From Balamuthia mandrillaris (lineage: Eukaryota > Discosea > Longamoebia > Balamuthiidae), in assembly GCA_031835245.1 (NCBI GenBank), contig JAVKOQ010000291.1, positions 1 to 64,000 of the forward strand: DNA of 64,000 bases, read 5' to 3'. The position numbers and the translations under genes are program-made. The notes below the pieces were generated by a model that saw only the letters and a program-made list of their open reading frames with translations, had not been told where the DNA came from and did not search any database. This document shows positions 1-11,667 of this stretch, in pieces (position 1 is the stretch's first letter; each line of letters begins with the position of its first letter).

Positions 1-399
1 AGGGCGGGTGGTGAGTTGAAGCCGCAAGGACCGAGCTCAATGGCTTCTCAATGGCAGGGATAAGTTGGTCGGACAGATGTGGTGCGATGGGTCAAGATTT
101 TTTCGGACTAGGTGGACCCATATGTAATGGATCATGATGAGGGTTAATTTCCAATTTTTCAGGCTCCTCCAATGTTTTTTGTCATTAAGCGGTTGAAAAC
201 CGGCCGTTTCAGAGAGCGGCCTACTCCACCGCGCAGCAAGGATGATGGCACAGGTGATGGTGGGGCCTGTGACTTCAGGCCTCCTGTGTCCAAAACGACG
301 CTATATGTAGGGTGGGTCCCCGTTGAGCCTCAACCTTCCTTGTGATGGAGCAAGAAACTTCATTTCGATGGCAACTTCAGCATCTTGCTTTGTGTGCAT
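1..399. other. Left-edge stretch without a recognised gene
   Basis: No convincing open frame, RNA or repeat was seen in this stretch, which has mixed base composition. It may be the end of a gene outside the window or plain intergenic DNA in front of the tRNA-like gene. Confidence 0.5.
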
Positions 400-554
400 G
401 GGGATTTAGCTCAGTGGCACAGTTCAGGTTTCGGGCGGCTCACTCGTTACTCCCCTCCTTCACGGGAGAGGAGCCGCTGCTTCCCTTAACCTGTGCTAGG
501 TAGAGCGTGAGAGTCAAGAGCTCAAGGTCGTCGGTTCGAGTCCGACAGTCTCCA
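400..554 (+). tRNA. tRNA-like gene (nominal anticodon CAA) with an 83-nt hairpin insert in the D loop
   Basis: With 418-500 removed, the rest folds as a 72-nt class I tRNA. The acceptor stem pairs 400-406 with 547-553 (two G-U pairs) and A554 is the discriminator. The D stem pairs GCTC 409-412 with GAGC 503-506. The T arm is GTCGG/TTCGAGT/CCGAC at 530-546. The anticodon arm at 508-524 has four pairs plus an A-G mismatch at its base, and its loop reads GTCAAGA, so the anticodon at 515-517 is CAA (Leu). The A box (407-417) and B box (533-543) match Pol III consensus, and a T6 run at 560-565 can terminate transcription. The insert folds on itself: GCACAG 417-422 with CTGTGC 491-496, GCGGCTC 435-441 with GAGCCGC 471-477, CTCCC 450-454 with GGGAG 464-468. 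The short variable loop and the mismatch are odd for a Leu tRNA, so a pseudogene or other identity is possible. Confidence 0.6.
418..500 (+). ncRNA. Structured insert in the D loop of the tRNA-like gene, candidate ectopic tRNA intron
   Basis: The insert lies between AGTGG and TA of a normal D loop, with GG at both edges, so its ends are uncertain by two bases. Nested stems make it one long hairpin with internal loops, and the outer helix carries a 5-nt bulge (423-427). Ectopic introns in tRNA D loops are known in the red alga Cyanidioschyzon merolae and in archaea, where bulge-helix-bulge structures guide cutting. Whether this insert is removed cannot be told from DNA. Confidence 0.5.
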
Positions 555-819
555 CATTCTTTTTTGGTTTCTTTTTTTTTTTTTGGAGAATGGCGCCTAA
601 AAAAAGAGAAGAAATGTGTGTCTGTTGGAAAAGGAAGAGAGAGGCACCGCAACTTTTTTGGTTGCGCTCTTCTTCATGTTCGGGGGGAAAACGGGACAAC
701 AAAACTTGGCCCCGTCCAACAGTTCAAAAATACAAAAGTTTTGGTTTTTTTCTTTTTCTTTTCAAAGGAGATAAGAAGGCTTTTGAGGAAGGCTCACTTG
801 ACTGTCAGGAGGTTAGCAG

Positions 820-2001
820 ATGAGTGCGGCCACCCTCACCAGCATCGCCCATAAAGCGACCAGCAAACAAGCCAAAATAGTCATCGCGGAGGAGGATCTG
901 GAACTCGACTCCTCTTCCTCCTCTTCGGAGGAGGATTCGGACTATGATGACTACTTGGATCCAACGTGGGTGCGCGACAAGAACGAAGAGAGAGACCGGC
1001 TGGCGTGGCAAGAGAAGAAGAAAAAAGAGGCCGAGATGAGAAAGGAGGCGGAGGAGCGGAGGAAGAAAGAACAGGAGCAAGCCGAACAGGAGAAAGCTCG
1101 AAGAATCGCGGCTTACCAGGAAAACCAAGAAAAGCTGGAAAAGCAACGACAGAAAGAGCACGTGAAGAAAGTGCTGGACGAAGCGATGGCAAAAGGCGTA
1201 CCTCCGGGCTCACCCGCCAGTCTGAAGAGAGCTCCCTCGTCCCCCAAGAGAGAGGGCAACAAACCGCTCTCCATCCTCTCTCTCCTCCATAAGAACGGAG
1301 AAAAGTCTGACGAGGACAATCGTGGAAAGAAAGGCAAGACAAAAGGCAAGAAGAAGAGCGCCTCCGTGGACGACGTCCAGCTCCCTCCCAAGAAAATAAT
1401 GCCAGGCATGGTCCAACTGCCTCCCTACCCCAAGGGTGGGTCTCTATCCCTCCACAACAACAAGAAAAACTCTCTTGGCCCTGCAAGCACACGGCGCCTG
1501 GCCCGTTCCCAATCGATGTGGTACCCCCAAACGCCGGCCGCTGTTTTCCCTTCTCCCCCTCTCTCTCCCACCGCCGACTGCGAGAGCAAGCAACGACGTG
1601 GCTCTGTCACTGTTGCTGTCGCTCCTCCAGGTGGCAGAATGTTTTTAGCGCCACCCATACCCACAACAAATGGCGGTGGTAGAAGCGCACCAGCAACGCC
1701 AATGTTGGACTTGGAGGGCATTCACGTGCGAAAGTGCTCTTCCTCCTTTCGACTGCGTGGGCGTTCCTCCTCATCCCCCTCTCCAGCGGGCTCACCGGTT
1801 GGTACTCCTTCCCCTCCCTCCTCATTCATGAGCAACAACAGCCGGAGCCAACGTGGTGGGCGAACGGGATCAGCATCGGACGCACTGGGTCCGGAAGAGG
1901 AGGAACCAATGTCTCCTCCTTCCAGGTTGTCTCCGCACGAATGGCAGAAGGGAGAGTCGCCAAAGGAAGCTTATTTGGGAGCCAGAAAGGCCTCTTCTTG
2001 A
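820..2001 (+). CDS. Unknown charged and Ser/Pro-rich protein, single exon
   Basis: A 393-residue open frame starts at the ATG at 820. Residues 28-45 are a Ser/Glu/Asp-rich acidic block. Residues 50-125 are very rich in Glu, Lys and Arg and look like a long helical or coiled-coil segment. The rest is Ser/Pro/Gly-rich with many basic patches and looks disordered, with repeated short SP motifs that could be phosphosites. No enzyme motif or known domain was recognised, so no function is proposed. It converges on the BLTP3-like gene, whose stop lies 288 bases downstream. Composition and frame length support coding, but introns near the 3' end cannot be excluded. Confidence 0.6.
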   Translation: MSAATLTSIAHKATSKQAKIVIAEEDLELDSSSSSSEEDSDYDDYLDPTWVRDKNEERDRLAWQEKKKKEAEMRKEAEERRKKEQEQAEQEKARRIAAYQENQEKLEKQRQKEHVKKVLDEAMAKGVPPGSPASLKRAPSSPKREGNKPLSILSLLHKNGEKSDEDNRGKKGKTKGKKKSASVDDVQLPPKKIMPGMVQLPPYPKGGSLSLHNNKKNSLGPASTRRLARSQSMWYPQTPAAVFPSPPLSPTADCESKQRRGSVTVAVAPPGGRMFLAPPIPTTNGGGRSAPATPMLDLEGIHVRKCSSSFRLRGRSSSSPSPAGSPVGTPSPPSSFMSNNSRSQRGGRTGSASDALGPEEEEPMSPPSRLSPHEWQKGESPKEAYLGARKASS

Positions 2002-2288
2002 GAGGGACAGAAGAAGAGACGCGGAAAAGAAGAGGAGCGGACTGAAGTTAAAAGACCGTAAGCGTCGTTGGAGATCCTCTGCTGGTTGTTGTAATATTGC
2101 TATCATTGTTTTTTGTTATATACTTGTTAATCGAAGAAGAAGAGACAAAGGAGAAGAAAAATAGTGGCAAAGACTTTGCATAAGCTTGTGTACCCCTTTA
2201 TCCCTCTATCTCTCAACCATCCCGCCAACAACAAAAAAAAAAAAAAAAAAGAACATCAAAACATAAAGAAAGAAAGCGGTCACCTTTC

Positions 2289-3016
2289 TTACTGAGAAGT
2301 AAGAAAGTCGGCCAAGAGGCAAGTCAGCTCCTCCGGAATCTGCTGTGGAGTAGAGGAGGAAGAGCCCCCTTTGCTGACGCAGGCCTCGTTCTTTTGGATT
2401 AAGACCTTAGAGAGGGGCCGTTGAGCCCGCTCCGCCTCCTTTGCCTGGCCTTCTCCCATAAGACTGGCAAAGACCTCCGCATTGCTGCGCTTGAGGATGG
2501 TTTGGAGCATATCCAACGAGTTGATGTCCACACCCCCACTCAGAGCCTCAACCGTCAGTGTATCCGTAACCAGTGAGTCTTCGTCATCGCCTCCCGTTTG
2601 TACAGTGTGTTCTTCGTGGTTGTTGCTGCTGTTATTGGAGGAAGAAGCGGAAGGAGGGGTGATGTTGCTGTTGTTTGCTGGCACGAAGGCGGTGATCTTC
2701 CTACACCGCACTTCTTTTTTGTACAGTCTGGTCTTGGGCATGTCGTTGTTGTGAGTGGAAGAAACCAAGCCCTCTATGTGCAGCTCCAGCACGGAAGGAA
2801 TGGCGGATGTGCCATTCTTATTATTGTTGCTTGCTTTGGCAATATCTTTTCCTTTGCCTTGTTCTTCTTCTCCTTTGGGAGCGGCAAGTGATTGCAGCTT
2901 GAAAACCTTGTTTTCACCGGTCTGCGTAATGTCTCCTTTCACGTGAAGCAACAAATAGTCCACCATCAGATGAGAGTTGACTGAGAGACTGTTTTTGGAG
3001 AAATTACAAATTGTTA

Positions 3017-3052
<36 letters not shown>

Positions 3053-5597
3053 AGAGAGCATACGGCATTTTGCCCTCTTTGGCAACAATATCAAGGAAGG
3101 AATTCTCTGACAGCTGTTTTTGAAGGGAAGTAGGTCCATATTTGCGCAAAAGAACACTTTCGATTTCCTGCCATAGGTTTTTGGAGACAAAGTCGGAGAA
3201 GTGAAGGTAGAGCAAGTACTGGTCGCGGCTGAGCTGCAGCTGAAGGGCGGGAGCGTACATGCACAGCTCCAACAGCATGTCATTCACGCCCTTGTAGCGA
3301 GAGAGGGCCAATTCGAGCCCAAAGTCGAGGGGATTGAGGATTCTTTGGCCCTGCATGGAGAGTGTCATGTCCCGCGCCACAAACTGGAAGCGTTGAGGCT
3401 TCCGCAGGTAGGTCCTAGCCTGCCAACCACCCTCATGATCACCGAACCCAGAGATGGGTTTCGCTTTTGCTTGTTTCTTGTTGCTCTGCGGGTATTGCAC
3501 GGGGATGCGAGCCCCTGCAAAGATGGGCTTCAGTTCCTCCAGCACGTTCTTTCCCGCATGAACTCCAGTTGTGTACAGCTCCAAGTGGGGGAGGGCGTTC
3601 AGGTCTTCGCGGTTGAGCACCGATAGGTCGTGACAGCCTGCCAAAGGGATGGTCATCACCACGTCCGTCGTTTGCAGAGAGACAGTCAGCTTGACAAGGC
3701 TGGCAGCCTCGATCTCGCTGGATCCAGCGGAGGAAGTTTCGAGATACTTGATGATGCGGCCCCACCATCGAGGAAGCAACACAATCTCAGACTGATGCAC
3801 GTAGATATTCATGTCGGCTTCCAAGGATTTGAGCCACTTGGTGATGTCCCGTTCCTCAGGAGCAGACGAGGTGACCGCCCAAGTGACCAGAGAGAATGGC
3901 TTCTGCTGCGACTTGGATGGTTGCTTGCGAGGACTGCGGTCCCCGAGGGAAGAAGAGGATCGAGAGCGGTCCGAGCCGCCTGCACGAGAACGCCCCTCGT
4001 TAGAGTTAGAGGTAGAAGTTCGAGAGCGGTCACTCTTCTTCTTTTTCTTTTTCCTCTCGTTTCTCTCCCTCTCCTCAACGCGTTTCTTCAGTGCCTCACT
4101 TCTACCGTCCGTTACAAGCACCAACCGCTTCCTCGGTTCCTCCTCAGTTTCAGTCTCGCTGGTGCCTTCTGTGATGCTGGTATCCGAGACGCTAGAGTCT
4201 GTTCCGTAGCGAGTACCGGGTACTTGCAATGTGTTTGAGGAACCGGTGGGAGTCGCCGTCCCCGCGGTAGCTGCCGCTGCCGCAGCTTCTCTTTCCTTCT
4301 TCTCTTTCTTCTTTTTCTTTTTCTCTCGCCTGAAAGACATCTTTCGGGAAGACTTTTTCTTTTCCCTCTTGCCTCCTTCGCCCTCCTCAGCTCCATCTTT
4401 GGAACCAGCCACCGCTTCAAAGATCTCCGGAAATACTTCTCTTTCTTCTACTTCTTCCTGCAAAACGAGAGCCATGTTGTTAATCTGAAGGGAAGCGTCG
4501 CATAGCAGTCTCTTTGGTTGCGTTTCAGACCACTTGTTGGTCTCGGAGACGTCCATAGCGGGAGGCAAGGCCACTGAGGCCTTCATTCCCTCAAAGTGAA
4601 CTCTGGCAAAGGCCATGCGTCCAGGTTCCTTCGTTTGACCGTCTTTTTCGCTTAACATATTCAATACGCCATTGGCGATGATGATGTTAAAGGTAGTCTC
4701 GTTGAGTTCCTAGTGATTCTCTTGGTAAGTCATCAAATTATTCTCGAAGAAACAAGAAAACAAAAAGGTGCAAACCTCAACGAGGTGGGAGGTATCAGCG
4801 CCCAATTGTTCGAGTCGTTCAATTTCTTGTTCTCGAGCTTCCATTTCCAACCTCTTCAGCTCCTTGATCTTCTCAGCCTTGTCTGCTTTTCTCTTTTCCC
4901 ACCACGACTTCGACCTGTCCGCCTTTTTATGGTCTCTTTCCTCGTCTTCGTCGTCTTTGCCCAAGTCTCTGTAGAATGTGTATTCCTGATCTGTGCGCGT
5001 GAATGCACTGATAATGCCTTTGATGAGTTCCATAAAGCTCTTCCACTGTTGATCGGTATAGGAGAGTTCCATTTCATCTAGCACAAGATCGAATGCTCCA
5101 CAGACAACATGGCCATCGGCAAGGTCTTTCAGCACTTTCATCTGAGAAGTTAAGGAAAACTCTTTAACAACCAACTGATGGTATTGAGTGAGGAAGATCG
5201 GGACAAGAGTTTGACTTACTCGGATCTTTACAGGAACCTGGCGCATAAATGTTGCAAACTCGGGAGCCTTTCCTCGAGCGTGCAATGATAAGTCCATGAA
5301 CGAGACCGTGAGGGAGTCACACTGCATGACCTTAAAGAACAGCACTTCTGATCTCTTCTTGTCGTTCACAAAAGATTCCTTGAGGTCCACAGGCTAAATC
5401 AAACATGTTAGGGTTGAAACAACAAAAGAGGGGTGATGTTTTCAGTTTAAATTATCGTGAGAGCACAAGTCTACTCCCACAATACTCAACAACGAAATTT
5501 GCTTTAGCGCTTTGCACTGTGTTGAACGAAGTAGCTCAAAGCGGAACAAAAGGAAGTTCAAAAAAAAGGTTGAATTCCTGTTCGAGGCGCAACGAGG

Positions 5598-5636
<39 letters not shown>

Positions 5637-6115
5637 AATAAGTACCTGCCAATCGCCGTCTGTGGAAAATATTTTGATGCCGTGGCAGTTAATCTTCATG
5701 ATGGCTGGGTTTCCTCTGTAGCCATTTATTTTCACTGTCATGTTCACTTGGTTCACGTTCATCTTGATGCCATCTATACATTTTTGCACAAAGCCATAGG
5801 AAGAAGGTTTGATCTTTTTCCTAAGGGAAAAGCAAACAGAAGGTCAGACAATGCGGCTGCAGAAAAATATTAACGTTGTTGCTGTAGTTGCTGTTGTTGA
5901 ACGTTGACCAAAATAATAAATAAAAGTTGTAAGGACATACTTCTTCTTTTGGGGAGTAGTAGATTGAGCGCCAGGAGGAAGCTCCACCAGAGTCATGTCA
6001 ATTCTGTCCAAGTCAAAAACAATCGGCTCACTGCTGAGATTGGCCCATGGCACCTTAGTGGGGTGGCAAAGCAATGCAGGAAGTAGAGAGAGACAGAAGA
6101 GATTAGGGTCAATGT

Positions 6116-6148
<33 letters not shown>

Positions 6149-6474
6149 GCAGGCAGAGGTAGCGAGGAAAGGGAAGAGCGTACATAGAGATGCATTTTGT
6201 TGCAGTTGCACTCCACAATCTCAAGATTTGGCAGAACCACAGTCTCTTTCAAGAACTGGCAGTTGATTTCTGAAAAAATCAAAAAAAAAAAGAAAATCAG
6301 GCGATCAGGTTGAAAGAAAAAAATAAAAGATTAAAACGAACCCATATCTTCCAGAGAAAAAGTGCCCTTGATGACCTCTAGTTTAAAGCTCTCTTTGGAA
6401 AAGTTGTCCATGTAGTAGGCCAGGTACTTGCCCAGCACGGACACAAGGAACTTATTCCACATCTGCGACGCCAT
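2289..6474 (-). CDS. BLTP3-type (UHRF1BP1/SHIP164-like) bridge lipid transfer protein with N-terminal chorein domain
   Basis: The spliced product of about 1,250 residues starts MASQMWNKF at 6474. Exons run about 6474-6342, 6270-6185, 6054-5940, 5823-5648, then pieces from about 5394 to the stop at 2289. One 45-nt intron (about 5173-5217) is in frame and could be retained. The first 100 residues carry a chorein_N pattern (LGKYLAYYMDNFSKES, then KGTFSLEDM). The block with SYGFVQKCIDGIKMNVNQV and GDWQ aligns with animal UHRF1BP1. That family forms hydrophobic grooves moving lipids between membranes in the endosomal system. A Lys/Ser-rich disordered region sits mid-protein and a Glu/Asp-rich segment near the C-terminus. 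The upstream segment around 6600-6680 looks like a noncoding first exon joined at the acceptor near 6484. Intron edges are inferred. Confidence 0.8.
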
Positions 6475-7466
6475 GTTGAGCTCCTGATTGCGCGAAAGGC
6501 AAAAAGTGAGAAAAGGGAACCAAATCAAAATCTTCAACCGCCAAACAAACAACAGCAATAGCGCACACATACAACAAACCAAACCAAAAATCACGCTCAC
6601 CTTCTTCGCGAACTTCCCCTTTTTACTTCTAAAGGGAGTCTCTGTGCTTTTGGTGCCCTCAGAGGCCTCACACCTCAAAAAAAGAAAACAAAAACCGTTG
6701 TCCCCTGCCTCAAGTGCTACCTTTTACGATAGGCTAAGCAGCACCCAACCAGCAGATCTCCTTTCCTCTCTGTCACACTCACTCACCCCTCTCCTCCTCT
6801 ATTTCTTCGCTCGCCAACAAAACGAGAAAAAAAAAACTGCAGCCTTAAAAAAAATAAACTAAAAGGGAAAAAAAAGTAGGAAGGACACAACACAACGCGC
6901 AAAAAAGGTCGCCGTTCCTTTTGTCTTTCTTTCTCGTTTTGTGTGCAGCTCTGTGAGAATGACCCCTTTCCCCTTTTTTTTTTCTTTAAAAAAGCTTTGA
7001 GCACACTCTTCAAAAAAAGAGGATATAAAAATAACGCAGAAGAAACAGAGGGGATAGACAAACAGGAAGGCACGACCCCCAAAAGGACGAGACCCAAAAC
7101 ACGATTCAATTTGTCCAGCAGTTCCCCACTACTTTTCTGCAGAGTTGCTGCTTTCGGCGGCCGTCCCCATTTTTGCCGCGGAATTAGCCGAAATGGAGAA
7201 ATCTCCCCGTCCCGACGATTCCCTGAACAAAATTACTCTCATCGGGTATTAAAAATTAAAAGTCACTTTTGTCGACTTTTTCGTGTTTTTTTTTTTTTTG
7301 CTTTTTGTTTGGAGGAAAGGAGGAAAGGGCAATGCTTGCGAAGGAGGTGACAAGGGGGAAAATTGTTTTGTTCGTTGTTTTTAGTGTAAAAATGTGATGA
7401 TAGCCACAGCAAACTCTATGTGTTAAAGAATTGGTCCGTATCTTATTTGATGAGAGATAGATGGAG
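6475..7466. other. Intergenic: 5' leader of the BLTP3-like gene and 3' flank of the TIGR01589 gene
   Basis: A likely noncoding first exon of the downstream minus-strand gene lies at about 6602-6680, with donor-like GTGAGC on the minus strand near 6600. The rest is rich in A and T runs and holds no supported gene. The far end contains the 3' flank of the next minus-strand gene. Confidence 0.45.
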
Positions 7467-10400
7467 TTAGCCACTGGCAACTTGAGACCAAACAAACAAA
7501 CCAACCAAACAACCAAACAAACAAACAAACGGACAAACAAACAAACAAACGGACAAACAAACAAACCAATTTCATCGTCATCATCGTCGGGATCATATAT
7601 CACCTCTTTCTTTATGTCAAAATCGCAGTCCAGATCATCCGCAAAACTAAGAGACCGAACGACATGTGTCACTACGACGAGAAAAAAGTATAGAAAAAAA
7701 AAAAAAACAGCAAACCTATAATGCAAGCTATCTAACTGGATGGCGGAGCTGTTCATGTCGCTATTGAAGGGAGGAGTAGAAGGTGTAGACGATGGAAACG
7801 AAATGTGTTCCGATGCTCCTCTGGCCAAAAAGGCCATTCCTTGTGGACTAGTGCCCAACGAGGCGCAGTCAGGACTATCGTACTCCATACCGCTGCTACC
7901 AGTACAAGCGGTAGTTGTGTTGGTGGCTGCAGTTGTTGCCGTGTTGTGGGCGACTTTGTCTTTTGAAGTCGAGGAGGAAGTAGTAACAGCAGAAATAGAA
8001 GTGTGTGGTTGGTGCGGGAGGTCATCGTGATGGTTGGGCATGTGAAAGAGGTTGGCGTTCGATAGCTCTTTGCTCTCTAAATCCATGGCTTGGTAGGTGG
8101 TTTGGCGTTGCACAGAAGAGGAGGAGGTGGAAGAGGAGGTGGAACCAATACCATTGAGTGAAAGTGTTTGTGTGTTTTGTTGGTGAACACTCGATGCTTT
8201 CCCGCTTGCATCCTCATTTTGTTTTTCCATGTCCATCTTGCTCCCTCCTACGAGATTGGGGCTGGACTCTGCTCGTGATAGCGCATGCTTGGGCTGCTGC
8301 GCTGGGGTCGTTGCAGAGGTGTTGAGCTTGTCATTGGTACCTAGACCGTTTGTGCCAATGTGGTTTCGTGTGCCGTTCATTGTTGGCACGCTGGAACAAA
8401 GCGAGGAGGTGCCATTAGTCCGTTGCACTTGTGTTGTTGTGGAAACAGGCTGCGGAGATACAGAGTTTGCTGTTGGAGCGATGTTGCTGGACAGAGAAGT
8501 AACGGAAGGGGGCGTTGGCGAAACTGTGTTGCTGAGGGACATGGGGAAGGAGGAGGGGGCGGCTTGGAGGAAAGCTTGCAGAGACGCGAGTTGGGGAAGG
8601 GGAGAGAAAGATGATGTGCCGACAGGAGATGCAGTATAACCCAATTGAGTTGGCGTCGATACTGTAACGAACAGAGGAAACAAAAAAGAATTAGCTCACG
8701 TAAGAAAGAAAAAACTGAGCAAAAAAAAAAAAAAGACTAACTTGAGTTTTGGGAAAGAGTGGTGGGTGTGGATGTTGGTAAAAAAGCAGTAGATAGGCCA
8801 GCGGGCACACCAAAAGAAGGCCCTATCCCGGATTTCTGTAGAAGTTGAGCCTGCTGACTAACAATATAATTGAAGGCAGTAATTTGTTCTTTAACACGTA
8901 GCTTCATATGGTAGGCTTTAAAGAACTCTGGATTTTGCTCTTCCAGTTTTAGCCAAACTGGATTGTATTAGGCAGCAGCAAGTATATTAGTAACCTGCTT
9001 TTCGCCAATTCTGCAGCAGAGAGATAGGAGCAGGAAACGTACTCAAATTTGTGAAGGAGGGTTCAATGTTTGCCTGCAAATGCAAGGCTGTGATAACTTC
9101 TGTTTGATTCATGTACAATTGAAGGCACCGTTCAATGAGGCCTTGCACCTGCAGAACGTTAACCAATATATCAAGGATGCATGAGAAACTTGTCTGATAA
9201 TAATGAACATGAAGAAAGGACAAACCAATTGAATCTCCTCCCCAGTTATTTTTCTGCCTTTAGTGATCGGGCGAGGGAGGATGGGCTGTCCTCTGCTTTG
9301 GACTACCTGCTTGTGATGTGAAAATGCTTAGTTAGAAGCGTTTGACGGTTTAATGTGCTGCTTATCGTGATAACTCAAATATAAAAGAAATAGAAGCAAG
9401 AATGTATACCCTTTTGGGTGAAGCGGGAACTGGTTTCCGCTGTATTGCTGTTTTTACTTTTTTTGTAGGAGGTTTGGCCTTTGTTGGTGTATTCTTATGG
9501 GCAACAAAAAGAGAAATCAGTCAGTTGAACATTACAAGAAACTGGTAACAGGCTCTTACCGCAGGAGAAGAAGGGGTGGCTGAAGCACCGGAAGAAGAGG
9601 GGGGATCGGGGCTGGAAGGCATTGAGCTGAGTGAAGAAGCAGAAGAAGGCGAGGTAGGTTTGGCAGACTGAGGATGCAGCGGCAAAACGGCAGGCAAAGA
9701 TGAGGTTGCCACTGGGACTGTCGTCGTAGTCGTTGGGATGGAGGTAAGAACAGGCGGAGCCAAGGTGTTGTTTGTATTGTTATTATGGTTGTGGTTGCTG
9801 TTGTTGTTATTGGCACCTCCAACAGTAAGTGGCAAGGGCTTGAGATGTTTGGTGGTGGGGTTCGAAGCAACGGCGCCATGCCGAAGCAAGTGTGCAGCCG
9901 CAGCGGCGGCAGCAGCGGACGATACAGAAGAGGGGTGGAGGGCGGTTGAGGGCGAGGCGGTGTCCATGCTGCCGCCAGGAGCTGGGCTGGATGGTGTCAA
10001 TTGGAGAGGCCGCCGCAACGCTTGTTGGGGCTTTGTGGCGAGTGGGGGTGGAGGTACGTTAACGGGCGTGCGTGTGGCGGAAACGCTCAAACCGTTGCCA
10101 TGGTGCAAAGGCAGGGCACCCGTGCTCATCGATAATCTTGATGAGGCACTCAAGGCGACAGTTGGGGTGGATGATGCGGGATTTTGAGTGGAAGCAAAGG
10201 AACCTCGTCCTGCTCCCGAGTTGGTACTTGCAGTATTCGCAGCGGCGGTGGTGGTAGCAGGAGCAGCAGGCAATCTGGTTGTAGCGGCAGCGACGGCAGT
10301 GGCCACAGCGCTGGGCCGCAGGCGGGTTGGCAGAATAGAGGTTGCGCTTTGTGGTTTTGCCATGGTTGAAGCAGCAGTTGTAGTGTTTATTGCAGCGGCA

Positions 10401-10954
10401 GTAGAGGAAGGGGAGGAGGGAAGAACACGACTGGCGGTGCTGCTAGTGGTGGTGGTTTTTGTGGGAAGGGCGGTAAGGGGGAGTGCACTGAGGGAACGTG
10501 ACATGGCTCTATTTGAGGCGTGAAGTAGGGGAGGTGGTGGGGGTCGCTGTGTTTGCTGTGTTGGCGTTTGTGCTTGCGTTGTTGTGGCTGTGGCTGTGGC
10601 TGTTTGTTGTGTTGTTGTTTGTGGTTTCAAAGCAGGAGAAGAAGAAGTAGGAGGAGAAGGAGATGAGGTGACAGGAGAGGATGCGGCGCCTTGAGAGGGG
10701 CTTTGCGGCGTTGGAGAGACAGACGCGGCTCTTGTTTGTGGTGCGGCGCCAGAGGCCATCGTTGGTGTTGTTGTTGGTCGCTGTTGTGGTTGGGCTGATG
10801 GCGTAGTGCTGTTGTTGTTGCTATTAACGGAGGACGTAGTCAGTGCAGCAGCAACAACCACTGGAGTGAGGGGAACGGTTCCGTTCAAAACGGTGGAAGC
10901 GGATGATTGTCCCGATGAGGAGGAGGAGGAAGTTAGCGCAGCAGAGCTGGCCAT
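7467..10954 (-). CDS. Ser/Thr/Ala/Gln-rich protein with a TIGR01589-type (plant-described) domain
   Basis: Exon 1 (10954-9560) encodes about 465 residues of low-complexity Ser/Thr/Ala/Pro sequence. Short exons follow at 9493-9410, 9306-about 9228 and 9150-about 9046, then longer ones. Splicing gives VQGLIERCLQLYMNQTEV, then FTNLIWLKLEEQNPEFFKAY, then KLRVKEQITAFNYIV. This matches the roughly 57-residue domain described as plant-specific (TIGR01589), whose hallmark is VQxLIERCLQLYM followed by LVWQKLEEENPEFF. A Ser/Thr/Gln-rich region and an acidic tail (YDPDDDDDE) follow. The proposed stop at 7467 assumes a last intron made mostly of GTTT repeats; without that splice the frame runs on to 7256. 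The domain's function is unknown. The low-complexity arms suggest a regulatory or scaffold protein. Confidence 0.7.
7486..7566 (+). repeat. AAAC-type tetranucleotide repeat (GTTT on the sense strand)
   Basis: Imperfect repeats of AAAC with CAAC and CGGAC variants lie just after a candidate donor of the minus-strand gene. They are read as intronic; translated, they would give an unlikely run of FVCLF units. Confidence 0.8.
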
Positions 10955-11667
10955 CGCTTTTCGTTCAAAAACAAAACCAAAAAACAGAATACAAATGAAA
11001 AATCAAAAAAAAACCACCACTACGAGTAGCAGAGAGAGTTTCGCAACAAGGGGCGGGTCTTGAAGAACGTTTCTTTCGTCTTTTGCGAAGGCAAAGAAAA
11101 GGGAAGATATCTGATGATTGAAATGTGTTCGGCAAACCGAATCAATCAATCACTCGCCGCCACGTAAAAAATAGTTGTTTCCAGGACCTGAGCGACGGAT
11201 GCGTTTGAGACCCACGGATATTTTCGAGGTTGTGTTATTATTATTCCCCCGTCTCCTCCCTCTCAGGCGACTACCGTTTTTTCCCCCCTTCCTTCTTTCC
11301 GACTCTCTCTTGGTCCTCCTTCTTGTTGTTGTTGTTGTTGTTGGGTTGGTTTCCTCGTTCCGTTCTCGCTTGGTGTGTCGACGGGAGCGATTTTTTGAGA
11401 TTTCTTGTTGAAAGTTTTCGTTCGAACGTTTGAATTATCCGATCGGAGTGTCGACAGGAACGATAATTTGAACTTTCTTCGAAGCTTTTCGCTCAACAGA
11501 AAGGGGACTTGAAAAAAATCGAAAATTTGAAACAAACTATTCAATAAAACGCAAAATTAACAAAAAGAAAGGACAAAAAAACAAAACAAGTGGTTCAGGG
11601 TCACCACAAAGAGGAAGAACATAACTCTGCATCATCACAAGCCCGCCACTGTACATCTACCAAGAGA
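10955..11667. promoter_or_regulatory. Divergent promoter region between the TIGR01589 gene and UBC12
   Basis: This 713-bp gap lies between two genes transcribed outward. It contains A-rich, T-rich and GTT-repeat stretches, and no supported ORF. No core promoter motif could be called with confidence. Confidence 0.5.

Noticed and set aside
7461-7721. Lys/Asn/Thr-rich ORF on the plus strand
   Set aside because: It is the AAAC repeat in translation, inside the 3' part of the minus-strand gene.
9738-10523. Plus-strand Ala/Val-rich ORFs
   Set aside because: They are antisense shadows of the Ser/Thr/Ala-rich first exon of the TIGR01589 gene.
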